Virus record (IMG/VR): IMGVR_UViG_3300043803_000642
Coordinates: 1-64,000 of that record
Source: a virus
DNA: 64,000 bases
Strand: one strand, 5' to 3'
Within the stretch, counting starts at the first letter, position 1. Each line of letters opens with the position of its first letter. Shown here piece after piece: positions 1-7,389 of this stretch. The translations under genes were made by a program, and so were the position numbers. Under the pieces are notes generated by a model that was not told where the DNA came from, did no database searches, and saw nothing but the letters and a program-made list of their open reading frames with translations.

Positions 1-108
1 AACTTCTCTTGCCCGTCTGCAAACCTGGCTAACGCCGCGCAGTGGAGCAGGAGCGATGACGATAACTACTCGTTGTCGAATCCAGTTGGGAGGTATCTGC
101 TGATATGA
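1..108 (+). CDS. 3' end of a gene cut by the window start, function unknown
   Basis: Frame 1 is open from the first base to a TGA at 106-108, giving 35 residues that end in GRYLLI. The stop overlaps the next start as ATGA (105-108), the arrangement used by many gene pairs in this window, which supports it being real. Too little of the protein is present to name it; it is probably part of the replication segment that continues with the ParB-like and helicase genes. Confidence 0.5.
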   Translation, partial: NFSCPSANLANAAQWSRSDDDNYSLSNPVGRYLLI

Positions 109-230
109 AATCTTGGTACGACTTGATGCTGCATATCCCGTTTCTTTCGGGAGTTCTGGTGGGCATGGGCATGTTAATCATGATTGGCCTGTTGTCCTTG
201 TTAGCAATCTTCTGGGGATTAGACGAATGA
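105..230 (+). CDS. small single-span membrane protein (41 aa)
   Basis: A 41-residue reading frame opens at ATG 105 and closes at TGA 228-230. It is coupled to its neighbours on both sides by ATGA overlaps, at 105-108 upstream and 227-230 downstream. After a short polar N terminus (MKSWYD) it is almost entirely hydrophobic (about residues 8-37: Leu, Ile, Val, Gly, Met), ending GLDE, which predicts one transmembrane helix. Function unknown; no lysis signature is evident. A longer overlapping reading of the ParB-like frame from 113 is less likely. Confidence 0.6.
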   Translation: MKSWYDLMLHIPFLSGVLVGMGMLIMIGLLSLLAIFWGLDE

Positions 231-1045
231 TCATTGATGTAAACAAAATAAGAATAGACGGCCACACGCAGTCGCGGGAGATGAAGAAGGAGATCGTCGC
301 CCAGTTTGTCCAAGACATGGAGAACGGCGACACATTCCCGTCGATCACCGTGTTCGCAGAAGGGCAGAACTATTGGCTGGCCGATGGCTTTCATCGGTAC
401 TTCGCGGCCAAGCGATTAAAAAAGCTGACCATCGAGGCCGATGTCTATGACGGCACTGCGCGTGACGCAGAGTGGTATGGCATGGGAGCCAACAACAGAC
501 ATGGACTGCGACCAAGCAGCGCAGACAAGCGCAAGATGGTGATCCGTATCGTGACTGACCCAGAGTGGCAGGAACAATCGGATCGAGCCATCGCGCAGCA
601 CGTTGGCGTGAGTCATATGCTTGTGTTCAACATTCGCAAGGAGTTGAAAGAATCGAAGCAACCGAAAGAATCAAAGACGAAGAAGCCCGATGAAAATGTA
701 AATATTTACACTAAGCAAGAAGCAGGCCAGTTCAAGTCTGATGGCGTTGCAGAATTCAACGAGGATGAAATCCAGCGTGAGCAGATGCAAGCGTCGATTC
801 AGATGTTGCGTAAAGAAAACGAAGACCTGCAAGATCAGTTGACGGTGGTGCAAGCGGCAAGCATTGATGACATACAGAAGGAAAAAGCCGAGTCGATCAT
901 CAGGGATTTACGCGCACAACTTCGTGCGGCCGAGATAGAATTAAAAGAGATGACCATCAGTCGCGATATGTATCAGCGCGAGAATGGTGAATTAAAAAAG
1001 CAAGTCACATCGCTACTCAAGAAACTTAAAAAGCTAGAGGGTTAA
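227..1045 (+). CDS. ParB-like N-terminal domain protein with coiled-coil tail
   Basis: A 272-residue protein if started at ATG 227. That start is preferred over the in-frame 113 because it overlaps the upstream stop as ATGA and begins right at the ParB-like fold (MIIDVNKIRIDG). Residues about 1-90 look like a ParB/Srx nuclease-type domain with the box DGFHRYFAAKRL. Residues about 110-150 resemble a helix-turn-helix (SDRAIAQHVGVSH), and from about 185 to the end there is a charged coiled coil. Phages use such proteins for DNA binding, partition-like roles or regulation; which applies here cannot be told. A perfect 14-bp palindrome shared with two control regions lies inside the gene at 697-710. 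Confidence 0.7.
   Translation: MIIDVNKIRIDGHTQSREMKKEIVAQFVQDMENGDTFPSITVFAEGQNYWLADGFHRYFAAKRLKKLTIEADVYDGTARDAEWYGMGANNRHGLRPSSADKRKMVIRIVTDPEWQEQSDRAIAQHVGVSHMLVFNIRKELKESKQPKESKTKKPDENVNIYTKQEAGQFKSDGVAEFNEDEIQREQMQASIQMLRKENEDLQDQLTVVQAASIDDIQKEKAESIIRDLRAQLRAAEIELKEMTISRDMYQRENGELKKQVTSLLKKLKKLEG
697..710. promoter_or_regulatory. 14-bp perfect palindrome, copy 1 (inside the ParB-like gene)
   Basis: TGTAAATATTTACA reads the same on both strands. Identical copies lie at 8309-8322 and 61763-61776, both in regulatory positions. Here it is within the coding sequence, so it may be an auxiliary operator, a centromere-like site for the ParB-like protein, or coincidence. Confidence 0.45.
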
Positions 1046-1088
1046 TCGTATGCCCACACCAGCGGGCTAGTGCTGGCAGGAGGAATCA

Positions 1089-2570
1089 ATGTCGCTACAA
1101 CTCAGGGACTATCAAGAAAAAGCAATAGAGAAACTCAGAGAAGGATTTGCAAGGGGACACAGAACGCAGTTGTTGTATTTGGGGACGGGCGGTGGCAAGA
1201 CGGAGATTGCTATCGCCATGCTGGAAGCGGCTCGCAAGAAGGGTAGTAAGGCCGCGATGATCTTGGATCGTATCGTGCTGTGCGACCAGACCAGCAAGCG
1301 GCTCGACAAGTACAGAGTCGATCACGGCGTACTGCAAGCAGGACACTGGCGGTATAAACCGTACGAACCTATCCAAGTCTGTAGCGCACAGACGCTGGAG
1401 AAGCGCGGCAGCTTTCCTGGCCTTGATCTGCTGGTGGTAGATGAATGCCACGCGCAGCGCAAGCAGACCATCGAGTTCATCAAGAACAATCCGAACGTGA
1501 AGGTTGTCGGGTTGTCGGCCAGCCCATTCACGAAGGGCTTGGCAAGCACATATTCAAACGTCGTTAGTCCTATCACTACTCGCCAGCTAGTCGAGCAGGG
1601 ATCGCTCGTACCCTTGCGTGTGTTCATTGCAAAGGAAGTGGACATGACCGGCGCGAAGAAGGTTGCTGGTGAATGGTCACAGGCTGATGCGACAGAGCGT
1701 GGTCTGAAGATCACGGGCGATGTTGTGCAGGAGTGGGCAAAGAAAACACGCGAGATATTTGGTGAGCCACGCAAGACGATTGTCTTTGCTTCTGGTGTTG
1801 CACACGGCGCAGACTTGGCCGCCAAGTTCCAAGCACTCGGCTACAACTTTGTCAGTCTGAGCTACAAGGATGACGAAGAATGGAAGCGTGAAGTCATCGA
1901 GGATTTTGCCAAGCCTGATTCAAAGATCATTGGCCTGATTGCCTGCGATATCTTGACCAAAGGATTCGACAACGAACACGTCATGATCGGCGTGTCTGCT
2001 CGGCCATTCTCGAAGTCGTTCAGCTCTCATGTGCAACAGATGGGCAGGGTGATGCGCGCCAACCAGCTCGACCCTGCGGCCAAGCCTTTCGCTGTATGGT
2101 TGGATCACTCTGGCAATTACCTGCGCTTCCGTGAGGACTGGGATCAACTGTTTGAGGATGGTGTTCACGAACTGCAAGACGGCAAAGAGAAGCCAAAGAA
2201 GGAACCGTCTGAGCGTCAGAAGAAAGAGAGCAAGTGTCCTGTCTGCCAGATTCTGTGGAACGGTGGCGACACTTGTTTCAACTGCGGTCATGTGCGTGAG
2301 CGTCGGAACCTAGTGACAGAAGTCGACGGCCAGATGATTGAACTATCTGGAAGTGTGCCGCGCGAAAGCAAGCAGGCATTCTGGAATCAGATGGTCTGGC
2401 TCATGCGCTACCAGGGTTGGAGTAAAGGCAGAGCGAGTCACACATACAGAGATAAGTTTGGCGTCTGGCCTCGCGGTCTGAACGATGATTCGCCGCAGAT
2501 GTTGGAGGCAGATACCAAGCGGTTCATCGATAAGAAACTGAAGCAGTTCTTGAAAAGTGTGGGGAGATAA
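1089..2570 (+). CDS. SF2 DNA helicase (DEAD/DEAH-like) with C-terminal zinc ribbon
   Basis: A 493-residue superfamily 2 helicase that should use ATP hydrolysis to unwind or translocate on DNA. Walker A is GTGGGKT (32-38), motif II is DECH (118-121), motif III is GLSASP, and a motif VI-like QQMGRVMR follows near residue 320. After the helicase core a CPVC...CFNC pair near 384-400 forms a probable zinc ribbon, common in phage replication helicases. The gene follows the ParB-like gene after 43 bp; a short hairpin (CCAGC 1059-1063 with GCTGG 1072-1076) sits just before the strong AGGAGG ribosome site. Two bases separate it from the Toprim gene, suggesting a replication pair. Confidence 0.85.
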   Translation: MSLQLRDYQEKAIEKLREGFARGHRTQLLYLGTGGGKTEIAIAMLEAARKKGSKAAMILDRIVLCDQTSKRLDKYRVDHGVLQAGHWRYKPYEPIQVCSAQTLEKRGSFPGLDLLVVDECHAQRKQTIEFIKNNPNVKVVGLSASPFTKGLASTYSNVVSPITTRQLVEQGSLVPLRVFIAKEVDMTGAKKVAGEWSQADATERGLKITGDVVQEWAKKTREIFGEPRKTIVFASGVAHGADLAAKFQALGYNFVSLSYKDDEEWKREVIEDFAKPDSKIIGLIACDILTKGFDNEHVMIGVSARPFSKSFSSHVQQMGRVMRANQLDPAAKPFAVWLDHSGNYLRFREDWDQLFEDGVHELQDGKEKPKKEPSERQKKESKCPVCQILWNGGDTCFNCGHVRERRNLVTEVDGQMIELSGSVPRESKQAFWNQMVWLMRYQGWSKGRASHTYRDKFGVWPRGLNDDSPQMLEADTKRFIDKKLKQFLKSVGR

Positions 2571-2572
2571 TC

Positions 2573-3427
2573 ATGGACTTTATTCAATTCGCCAGATCAC
2601 ATGGCATCATCATCGACGAGCTGCCGGCCGTCGGATCGTGGCATCGGTATCCTACGCAAGACCACCCGCGCAAAAGAAATGGGGCGGTCAAGTTCATGGG
2701 CGATCATGGATTCGTGCAGAACCATGCGACCAGCACCGTCGTAAGTTTGTGGAAGCCTGACCAAATCAACCGTCTGAACTTAGATATGCGGGCGATCATC
2801 ATCGACCAAGCGAAGGCCGAGCGAGAGCGCACAAGGCTGGCAAGTGCGGCTGTCGGCAAGGCTGTCGGTATGCTGAACGCTAGCGGCAACCGGACTCACC
2901 CATATTTGGAGAGCAAGGGGTTTCCAGATGAGCAGGGTATCGTGTTGGATATTGAGGGGCAGCCTGTCCTTCTGATCCCGATGAGGGCGGGCAAGTCGCT
3001 CGTCGGATTGCAACAGATCTGGCCTGACGGTACAAAGCGATTCTTGTACGGCCAACGTACAGCGGGCGCGACCTTTTGCTTCGACAACAAAGGCATCAAC
3101 ATTGTTTGTGAAGGGTACGCCACCGGCCTGTCTATTCGTGCGGCCATGCGTCAGATGAAGCAGCGGTACACCCTGCATATTTGCTTTTCTGCGGGCAACA
3201 TGGTGCGCGTTGCTGAGTCGCTGCCACAGGGGTTGGTCATCGTGGACAACGACGAAAGCGGTACAGGGCAGCAAGCGGCGACTACTATCGGCTGGCCTAC
3301 CTGGATGTCTGATCAAGTAGGCGAGGATGCTAACGACTACCATCGGCGTGTTGGCCTGTTCGGGTTGACGCAAAGCCTGACCCAGTCAATGCTCAACATC
3401 GGTGCGGCCAGGCATTACGAACGATAG
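2573..3427 (+). CDS. Toprim domain protein, primase-like
   Basis: A 284-residue protein. The C-terminal half has Toprim features: NIVCEGYATGLS (the glutamate-containing strand) followed by GLVIVDNDESGTGQQAA, the DxD motif that binds metal in primases and topoisomerases. The N-terminal half (about 1-90) resembles the DNA-binding part of phage primase-helicase proteins but shows no clear zinc finger. With the preceding helicase it could form a split primase-helicase. It begins two bases after the helicase stop. Its last 42 bp overlap the 3' end of the leftward operon in antisense. Confidence 0.75.
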   Translation: MDFIQFARSHGIIIDELPAVGSWHRYPTQDHPRKRNGAVKFMGDHGFVQNHATSTVVSLWKPDQINRLNLDMRAIIIDQAKAERERTRLASAAVGKAVGMLNASGNRTHPYLESKGFPDEQGIVLDIEGQPVLLIPMRAGKSLVGLQQIWPDGTKRFLYGQRTAGATFCFDNKGINIVCEGYATGLSIRAAMRQMKQRYTLHICFSAGNMVRVAESLPQGLVIVDNDESGTGQQAATTIGWPTWMSDQVGEDANDYHRRVGLFGLTQSLTQSMLNIGAARHYER

Positions 3428-3586
3428 CGCGCCGCCTGTGTGGGGCTGGATATCAGCAAGCGATTGCATGATCTCCACGCCCAACGCAAGGCAGCGATCC
3501 CCTTCTCCGCTGTAGTCGGTCACAATTCGTACCTGCCCGAGTTCATCTTCGAGCAGGTAGATTGTGAACATCCGTTGGCTAGTCAT
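3386..3586 (-). CDS. hypothetical protein (66 aa), last gene of the left leftward operon
   Basis: Start chosen at the ATG whose CAT is at 3584-3586, because it sits in the end of the previous gene (GATGACTAG) with an 8-bp overlap; the longer frame up to 3667 would be buried in that gene. The product begins MTSQRMFTIYLLED and looks globular, with no known motif. The 3' end runs 42 bp into the convergent Toprim gene, and no terminator hairpin was noticed between the two transcripts. Confidence 0.5.
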   Translation of the reverse strand: MTSQRMFTIYLLEDELGQVRIVTDYSGEGDRCLALGVEIMQSLADIQPHTGGALSFVMPGRTDVEH

Positions 3587-3869
3587 CGATTGTTTCTTCT
3601 TCTGGCTCGTCGTACAGCATACCTGCGACAGTTTCCAGGACATCCCAATTGATGCCGATAGTAGCATCGTGGCGGCGCAGTACCGTATGCAATACGTCTT
3701 GCGCCTGATCGTCTGATAAGTGCGGTGCTACGTCTTGCACATCTTCGATGCCCCAAAAAATGCCAATCCAATCGGGGCTGGCTAGCATTTCACATTGGCG
3801 GGTTAGTTCTCTGATCTCCATCTCGCCAACGTTATCGGGTACGTTTAGGGTAATGGTTACTTGTTTCAT
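3579..3869 (-). CDS. hypothetical acidic protein (96 aa)
   Basis: The product begins MKQVTITLNVPDNV and ends in an acidic tail (DEPEEETIDD). It has predicted strands at the N terminus and helices after that, and no family was recognised. The start is fixed by a perfect AGGAGATCAGAC leader a few bases upstream, shared with five other genes of this operon. The 3' end overlaps the next gene by 8 bp. Confidence 0.6.
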   Translation of the reverse strand: MKQVTITLNVPDNVGEMEIRELTRQCEMLASPDWIGIFWGIEDVQDVAPHLSDDQAQDVLHTVLRRHDATIGINWDVLETVAGMLYDEPEEETIDD

Positions 3870-3883
3870 CGTCTGATCTCCTG

Positions 3884-4042
3884 TTAATCGTTGTCTTGCG
3901 TGTATAAAAACAGGCCATAGTCGTAACCCTGTTTATATGCTTGATGCTCGTCTGGCTTTTCCCATCCGTGATAGGGGTTGTTGTACTCGCCACAGTTGTA
4001 GGCATCCAGCGCCCCATGTGCGTAGGCTTTGTGCGTGTTCAT
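3884..4042 (-). CDS. Rmf/CrpP-like small protein (52 aa)
   Basis: The product starts MNTHKAYAHG. Its spacing of Gly, Asn-Pro-Tyr and aromatic-Gly positions (AYAHGALDAYNCGEYNNPY, then AYKQGYDYG) resembles the ribosome modulation factor/CrpP family, where a G...A..G....NPY...W..GW pattern recurs; here Tyr replaces the usual Trp. Family members hibernate ribosomes or act as small phage accessory proteins. The start is set by the shared leader AGGAGATCAGACGAT immediately before ATG. The assignment rests on a short pattern only. Confidence 0.5.
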   Translation of the reverse strand: MNTHKAYAHGALDAYNCGEYNNPYHGWEKPDEHQAYKQGYDYGLFLYTQDND

Positions 4043-4055
4043 ATCGTCTGATCTC

Positions 4056-4214
4056 CTATTCTTCCTCGGCAAGCTCGCCCTCATTGCTTTCGAGCGCGAC
4101 CAAATTGTTATCCTGCCCGAAGTGGTAATCGACCTCGTCGTGCAGTTCTTTCAATGCTTCTTCGGCACTATTGCCCCTCACCCATACGACACATTCAAAG
4201 CGGTATAAGTTCAT
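4056..4214 (-). CDS. hypothetical small acidic protein (52 aa)
   Basis: This frame runs from CAT 4212-4214 to the stop at 4056-4058. The product begins MNLYRFECVVWVRG, continues with a SAEEALKEL helix, and ends very acidic (GELAEEE). The strand-then-helix pattern with alternating hydrophobic residues suggests a small alpha/beta fold. It carries the common leader (GTCTGATCTCCT on the + strand, 4217-4228). No family recognised. Confidence 0.6.
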   Translation of the reverse strand: MNLYRFECVVWVRGNSAEEALKELHDEVDYHFGQDNNLVALESNEGELAEEE

Positions 4215-4229
4215 CGGTCTGATCTCCTG

Positions 4230-4427
4230 TTAGGCTAATTCATGGTCAAATGCGTAGGTCGATGCTACCGGCTCGGCAAAAGGCTCGGCGCGTAGTTGCT
4301 CGGCATTAAAAACGTCAACGATTATTCCCTCGTCGGTTGTGTGTAGGTAAACGGTAAACCCGCGAACGTCTACCCATACAGCGCAACTATCATTGGTTTT
4401 GTAATCTCCATCGGCTAGTGGTTTCAT
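4230..4427 (-). CDS. hypothetical small protein (65 aa)
   Basis: The product begins MKPLADGDYKTND and contains a strand-rich stretch (WVDVRGFTVYLH) before an alanine and glutamate rich end. It is preceded by the common leader at 4431-4442, which overlaps the stop codon of the upstream gene. No family recognised. Confidence 0.6.
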   Translation of the reverse strand: MKPLADGDYKTNDSCAVWVDVRGFTVYLHTTDEGIIVDVFNAEQLRAEPFAEPVASTYAFDHELA

Positions 4428-4440
4428 ATCGTCTGATCTC

Positions 4441-4731
4441 CTATACGTTTACCGTCTGATCGCCTGTCGCGCGGGCGATGGCGGCGATTAATCGTTCGAG
4501 CGTTCCGATTGATTCGTAGCACTCTGGATAGTCATCGAACAGCGAAAGGGCTTCGACGCAAGCGGCCAACAAATCAGGCGCGGCGGCTATGAGTCGGGCG
4601 TTGGCGATTAGTTCGTGATCTGGTATCTCTACCTCGTCATCAAGCATTGCGATGCGGATTGTTCCGGCGTAAACATCAACGGCGGTTGATAGGTCACCGC
4701 TAACGTGCCACGGGGCGCGGGTTGTATTCAT
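4441..4731 (-). CDS. phage protein with the NARLIAAAP motif (96 aa)
   Basis: The product has the widespread phage motif NARLIAAAPDLLAAC around residues 44-58, followed by a short acidic helix and a C-terminal helix. Proteins with this motif are common in early operons of many unrelated phages and have no established function. The start is supported by the shared leader at 4734-4745. The stop codon lies inside the leader of the next gene. Confidence 0.7.
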   Translation of the reverse strand: MNTTRAPWHVSGDLSTAVDVYAGTIRIAMLDDEVEIPDHELIANARLIAAAPDLLAACVEALSLFDDYPECYESIGTLERLIAAIARATGDQTVNV

Positions 4732-4746
4732 GGGTCTGATCTCCTG

Positions 4747-4947
4747 TTATGCGCTTGCCAGGGCGCGGAATGTTTTCGGGGCGGTTTGCTCTATCTCTAT
4801 CTCATAGCCGAGCAAGTCGATATCGCGCAGCGTTGCGCGGGTCAGCGTTTTAGTTCCGGCGATGCGGGCGAATAGTTCAGCGGCGTGGCAAGCGGGGTAA
4901 AAAGTTTCTACCCCATAATTTTTGTCGGCGCGAATAGTAATTTTCAT
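4747..4947 (-). CDS. hypothetical small protein (66 aa)
   Basis: Start at CAT 4945-4947, chosen over a longer frame to 5049 because the exact shared leader (4951-4962) lies directly before it. The product begins MKITIRADKNYGVETF and ends rich in alanine and threonine; it looks like a small beta-then-helix domain. No family recognised. Confidence 0.6.
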   Translation of the reverse strand: MKITIRADKNYGVETFYPACHAAELFARIAGTKTLTRATLRDIDLLGYEIEIEQTAPKTFRALASA

Positions 4948-4963
4948 ATCGTCTGATCTCCTG

Positions 4964-5644
4964 TTAATTGGCGGTCTGAATCGGTATAACTCGGCGGGCG
5001 CGTTGGTCGGTTTGTTTGGCGCGTGTACCATGCGCTCGGAAACCGACAATTACCTTGCGGTTACCAGCCGCGCATAATCCGCAAGTCTTGCAAGTCTTAT
5101 CGTCGCGGGTCTGCGCGGGGCATACAACGATGGCTCGGCCTTCCGGCGTGGTCGTGCGCTCTGGCGTGTCCATTGGCACGATGCACACTACCGGCAAGCC
5201 GGTCGCGGCAAGCTTGTCCGCTTCACCGGCATCGTCGGCCGATAGGTTGACAGTAAAACCCCAGGCGTTGGCGTGTCGTATCCAGCCGATAGCATCGTCG
5301 GATTTTTTATGCGTGAACGTGAATCCTCGTTTCCCGATATTGGCTCGGACTATTTCACCCAGGGCGGCGGGGTCTACGGCTTCACCCTTTCCTGGTAGGT
5401 CACCGGCTACATTGAAACGCCATAATTGACCGTCTGGCAGGGCGGCGATGCGGTCGCAAGTGTCGGTCAATGATGCGCCCCTGGTCGGAACTTTGTTCCA
5501 GTTCATCGCGGTGTAATAGTCCTCGGCATAACAGTCCGATCTATAGTGCGGGCATGATGGCGGGCAAGTGCTGCGTTCGCTGTAGGTTACCGGTATCGCG
5601 CCGGTCTTGCGGTTTTCTGATTTTGGGATGAAATGAATTTTCAC
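4964..5644 (-). CDS. cysteine-rich phage protein with a TCPPSC/CYAE signature
   Basis: A 226-residue protein if begun at GTG (CAC 5642-5644), where AAAGGGG gives a ribosome site. The open frame extends to 5818 but then overlaps the DUF6876-like gene, and no ATG lies between. Near the N terminus is STCPPSCPHYRSDCYAED, a cysteine set recurring in a family of phage proteins of unknown function. A second cluster, CKTCGLCAAG, lies near residue 200. The two clusters could bind zinc or an Fe-S centre. The middle has Rossmann-like strands. Its ribosome site differs from the shared leader of its neighbours and is complementary to the C-rich motif of the candidate small RNA at 61.8 kb. Confidence 0.65.
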   Translation of the reverse strand: MKIHFIPKSENRKTGAIPVTYSERSTCPPSCPHYRSDCYAEDYYTAMNWNKVPTRGASLTDTCDRIAALPDGQLWRFNVAGDLPGKGEAVDPAALGEIVRANIGKRGFTFTHKKSDDAIGWIRHANAWGFTVNLSADDAGEADKLAATGLPVVCIVPMDTPERTTTPEGRAIVVCPAQTRDDKTCKTCGLCAAGNRKVIVGFRAHGTRAKQTDQRARRVIPIQTAN

Positions 5645-5693
5645 AATTTTCCCCTTTGTGAGTGATACCCCGGCGATAACCGGGGCGGTCGGA

Positions 5694-6083
5694 TCAATAC
5701 TCGCCCGGCAATAAGTGAGTCCAGCCAGCGCCGTTGTAGCAGGCGTAAAGCTTGATTTCGGCCAGCGGGAAGTCGGTAAATTCAATTCGCTGTGTGGCGT
5801 ATATGTTTCCGTTGCCATCGTCTAACGTTAACTCGGCGGCATCGTTCGGCAAACGGTGGAGTCGTGCGACTGTAAACTCGGTCAAGGCGTTAGCGCCCCG
5901 AGTCGTTAGGTGCGAGTCGATAGCATCAAAAAGCCAGTACGCACCGGCATTCTCGGCCAGATACAGAGCGCCATCGGATAACAGCGAGCGGGTGAGCGGG
6001 CTCCAGCGGGTGAGCGAATCGCTTCCGTAGAATTGAGCGAGTGAGGATTCGAGGGCGGCGGCTGATTGTTTTGTGGTTTGCAT
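5694..6083 (-). CDS. DUF6876-like phage protein (129 aa)
   Basis: The product contains the signature ALYLAENAGAYWLFDAI around residues 39-55, preceded by LAQFYGSDSLTRW, as in the DUF6876 family of phage and mobile-element proteins of unknown function. The rest is strand-rich, with FTVARL and LTLDDGNGN. A near-copy of the shared leader (AGGAGAATCAGACC) directly precedes the start. It probably acts in the cytoplasm early in infection. Confidence 0.75.
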   Translation of the reverse strand: MQTTKQSAAALESSLAQFYGSDSLTRWSPLTRSLLSDGALYLAENAGAYWLFDAIDSHLTTRGANALTEFTVARLHRLPNDAAELTLDDGNGNIYATQRIEFTDFPLAEIKLYACYNGAGWTHLLPGEY

Positions 6084-6099
6084 GGTCTGATTCTCCTGG

Positions 6100-6384
6100 T
6101 TAATTTAGGTCGAGAGCGCACTGCTGCGGGGTGAGCGCGTGGTTAGTGAAATGAAACCGTACTGTGTAGCAGTCGGCGTGTAGGTCGGAAACAGCGTCGA
6201 CGGCAAAGCTAGGCTCATCGTCGACAATCTCAATAGTCATATCTGGCAAGCGGTCGTATCGACGCATAAAAGCGGCTAGGTCTGCGGTTTCCTCGTCAGA
6301 TAGTCCGGTTTCATCATCGTTCATGAGGGCTGACAAATAATGTCCGGCGATCGTTTCCTCGTAGTAGTCATTCAGGCGTGTCAT
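6100..6384 (-). CDS. hypothetical acidic protein (94 aa)
   Basis: Start at CAT 6382-6384 giving MTRLNDYYEETIAG; the longer frame to 6507 would overlap two small genes. The product is acidic, helical in its first half and strand-rich in its second (CYTVRFHF). The leader (TGAGGATACCGACC) is a degenerate relative of the operon's shared one. No family recognised. Confidence 0.55.
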   Translation of the reverse strand: MTRLNDYYEETIAGHYLSALMNDDETGLSDEETADLAAFMRRYDRLPDMTIEIVDDEPSFAVDAVSDLHADCYTVRFHFTNHALTPQQCALDLN

Positions 6385-6395
6385 GGTCGGTATCC

Positions 6396-6479
6396 TCAGA
6401 ATAAAAACAGAACAAAAAGAAAAGCCCACATTATCAAAAAGCCAATTGCTCCAGCGATGAGTTCGGCGATGGTTTGCAT
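6396..6479 (-). CDS. 27-aa single-span membrane miniprotein
   Basis: This frame runs from CAT 6477-6479 to the stop at 6396-6398 and encodes MQTIAELIAGAIGFL followed by a strongly hydrophobic Trp/Phe/Leu-rich end. It is a minimal membrane helix with almost no soluble part. It has its own degenerate leader (AAGGGAACCGACC) and fits exactly between its neighbours (11-bp gaps), which argues for a real gene. The role is unknown; membrane miniproteins in early operons may inhibit host transporters or act in superinfection exclusion. Confidence 0.5.
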   Translation of the reverse strand: MQTIAELIAGAIGFLIMWAFLFVLFLF

Positions 6480-6490
6480 GGTCGGTTCCC

Positions 6491-6664
6491 TTATAAAGTT
6501 CCGACAAGGGTTCCGTCCTCGTCGCGGATTTCGATAACGTAAGCCTGGCGGGTTCCCTTGTGAACCATCAGCGATTGCAGGATGTATTGCCAGTCGGGGT
6601 CGGCGGCGGCATTGGCGTTGCGGATCTGCTCGGCCTTGTCGTAGTCGCGAAAGAATGTAGTCAT
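6491..6664 (-). CDS. hypothetical small protein (57 aa)
   Basis: The frame starts at CAT 6662-6664 and ends at 6491-6493. The product begins MTTFFRDYDKAEQIRNAN, a charged helix, then has a strand-rich end (AYVIEIRDEDG). Its leader (GGAGCCTAGACC) again ends in GACC. The protein resembles nothing I can name. Confidence 0.55.
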   Translation of the reverse strand: MTTFFRDYDKAEQIRNANAAADPDWQYILQSLMVHKGTRQAYVIEIRDEDGTLVGTL

Positions 6665-6706
6665 GGTCTAGGCTCCAGGAAAGCCCGCTTGCGCGGGCGG
6701 GTCGGG

Positions 6707-7075
6707 TCAAGCGGATATCAAGCTGCGAACTTTTGATTCATCGTCGGCAAGCTTGAAGTCAAGCAAAGCGGCGCGCGCGGTTTCATCCCATTCGCGGAGT
6801 ACGCCAAGCGGGTCGGCTTCGACGGTATATGCCCAGTCGCAAGCGGCTTCATTCTCATCGTCGAAAACAGCGCAAGCTTCGTAGTAGCTGCCGAAGTCGT
6901 GCGGAAACGATTTGACGGTCATATATCCTGCATCGGGTTCGGGATAGTGTCGGCGAATCTGGTCGGCGAATAGTCGTGCTTCTCGGCGTTGCGCGGTCGC
7001 ATACTGTCCGGTCGGTTCGTTGTGGGTGCAGTCCTCGTCGGTCGGTACAGTTCCGATAGTGAGATAGTCTTTCAT
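6707..7075 (-). CDS. hypothetical phage protein (122 aa)
   Basis: Start at CAT 7073-7075 giving MKDYLTIGTVPTDEDC, just after AAAGGAAACCGACC; the longer frame to 7129 would overlap the next gene. The product contains REARLFADQIRRHYPEP and an acidic FDDENEAACDWA stretch. This mixed helix-strand layout is common in cytoplasmic early phage proteins, but no family was recognised. Confidence 0.6.
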   Translation of the reverse strand: MKDYLTIGTVPTDEDCTHNEPTGQYATAQRREARLFADQIRRHYPEPDAGYMTVKSFPHDFGSYYEACAVFDDENEAACDWAYTVEADPLGVLREWDETARAALLDFKLADDESKVRSLISA

Positions 7076-7094
7076 TGGTCGGTTTCCTTTCGAG

Positions 7095-7283
7095 TTAAAT
7101 AATTCCAGCGTCGATGTTGTCATGCCCAAATGTTGAGCGAGCCATATCTGCGGCTATATCGATTGCTTCAGCGATAAGCGAATCAGTCCAAGCGGGCTGC
7201 TCACCTTGTTCAAGGGTGTCAATCACTATGTCGGTAACTTCAATTTGTTTTCCGGTGGTTCGGTCTTGTATGCAAAAGCGCAT
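7095..7283 (-). CDS. hypothetical protein (62 aa), first gene of the left leftward operon
   Basis: Start at CAT 7281-7283 (MRFCIQDRTTGKQ) with a good ribosome site (TTGGAGAACATC). The longer frame to 7370 would cover the promoter and is rejected. The product has an N-terminal hairpin and a C-terminal acidic helix (AEAIDIAADMARS). It is the promoter-proximal gene of a fourteen-gene transcript. No family recognised. Confidence 0.6.
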   Translation of the reverse strand: MRFCIQDRTTGKQIEVTDIVIDTLEQGEQPAWTDSLIAEAIDIAADMARSTFGHDNIDAGII

Positions 7284-7327
7284 GATGTTCTCCAAGTGAG
7301 CGATACAGAGTGCATCGCATGGAAAGG

Positions 7328-7355
7328 ATATTAGTCGATGCAATAGGTTTGTCAA
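7328..7355 (-). promoter_or_regulatory. sigma70-type promoter for the left leftward operon
   Basis: On the - strand a perfect -35 box TTGACA (7350-7355) and a -10 box TAATAT (7328-7333) are separated by 16 bp. Transcription would start near 7321, about 38 bases before the first start codon, and read leftward through 7283-3386. Confidence 0.75.
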
Positions 7356-7389
7356 GGGGATGTATTGCATTATGCACGATGATATATTT

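Larger units (their letters stand above)
3871..4962 (-). repeat. six identical Shine-Dalgarno leaders (AGGAGATCAGAC) dispersed in one operon
   Basis: On the - strand the 12-mer AGGAGATCAGAC precedes six consecutive start codons. The + strand positions are 3871-3882, 4046-4057, 4217-4228, 4431-4442, 4734-4745 and 4951-4962. The context is nearly constant too, a stop codon followed by the 12-mer, then GAT or GATAT, then ATG. A seventh, one-base-longer version precedes the gene starting at 6083, and weaker relatives containing GACC precede the genes at 6384, 6479, 6664 and 7075. Coordinates span the six perfect copies. Confidence 0.85.

Noticed and set aside
113-229. 38-residue N-terminal extension of the ParB-like protein from ATG 113
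   Set aside because: It would overlap a well-coupled small membrane protein gene in another frame, and ATG 227 fits the ATGA pattern and the domain start.
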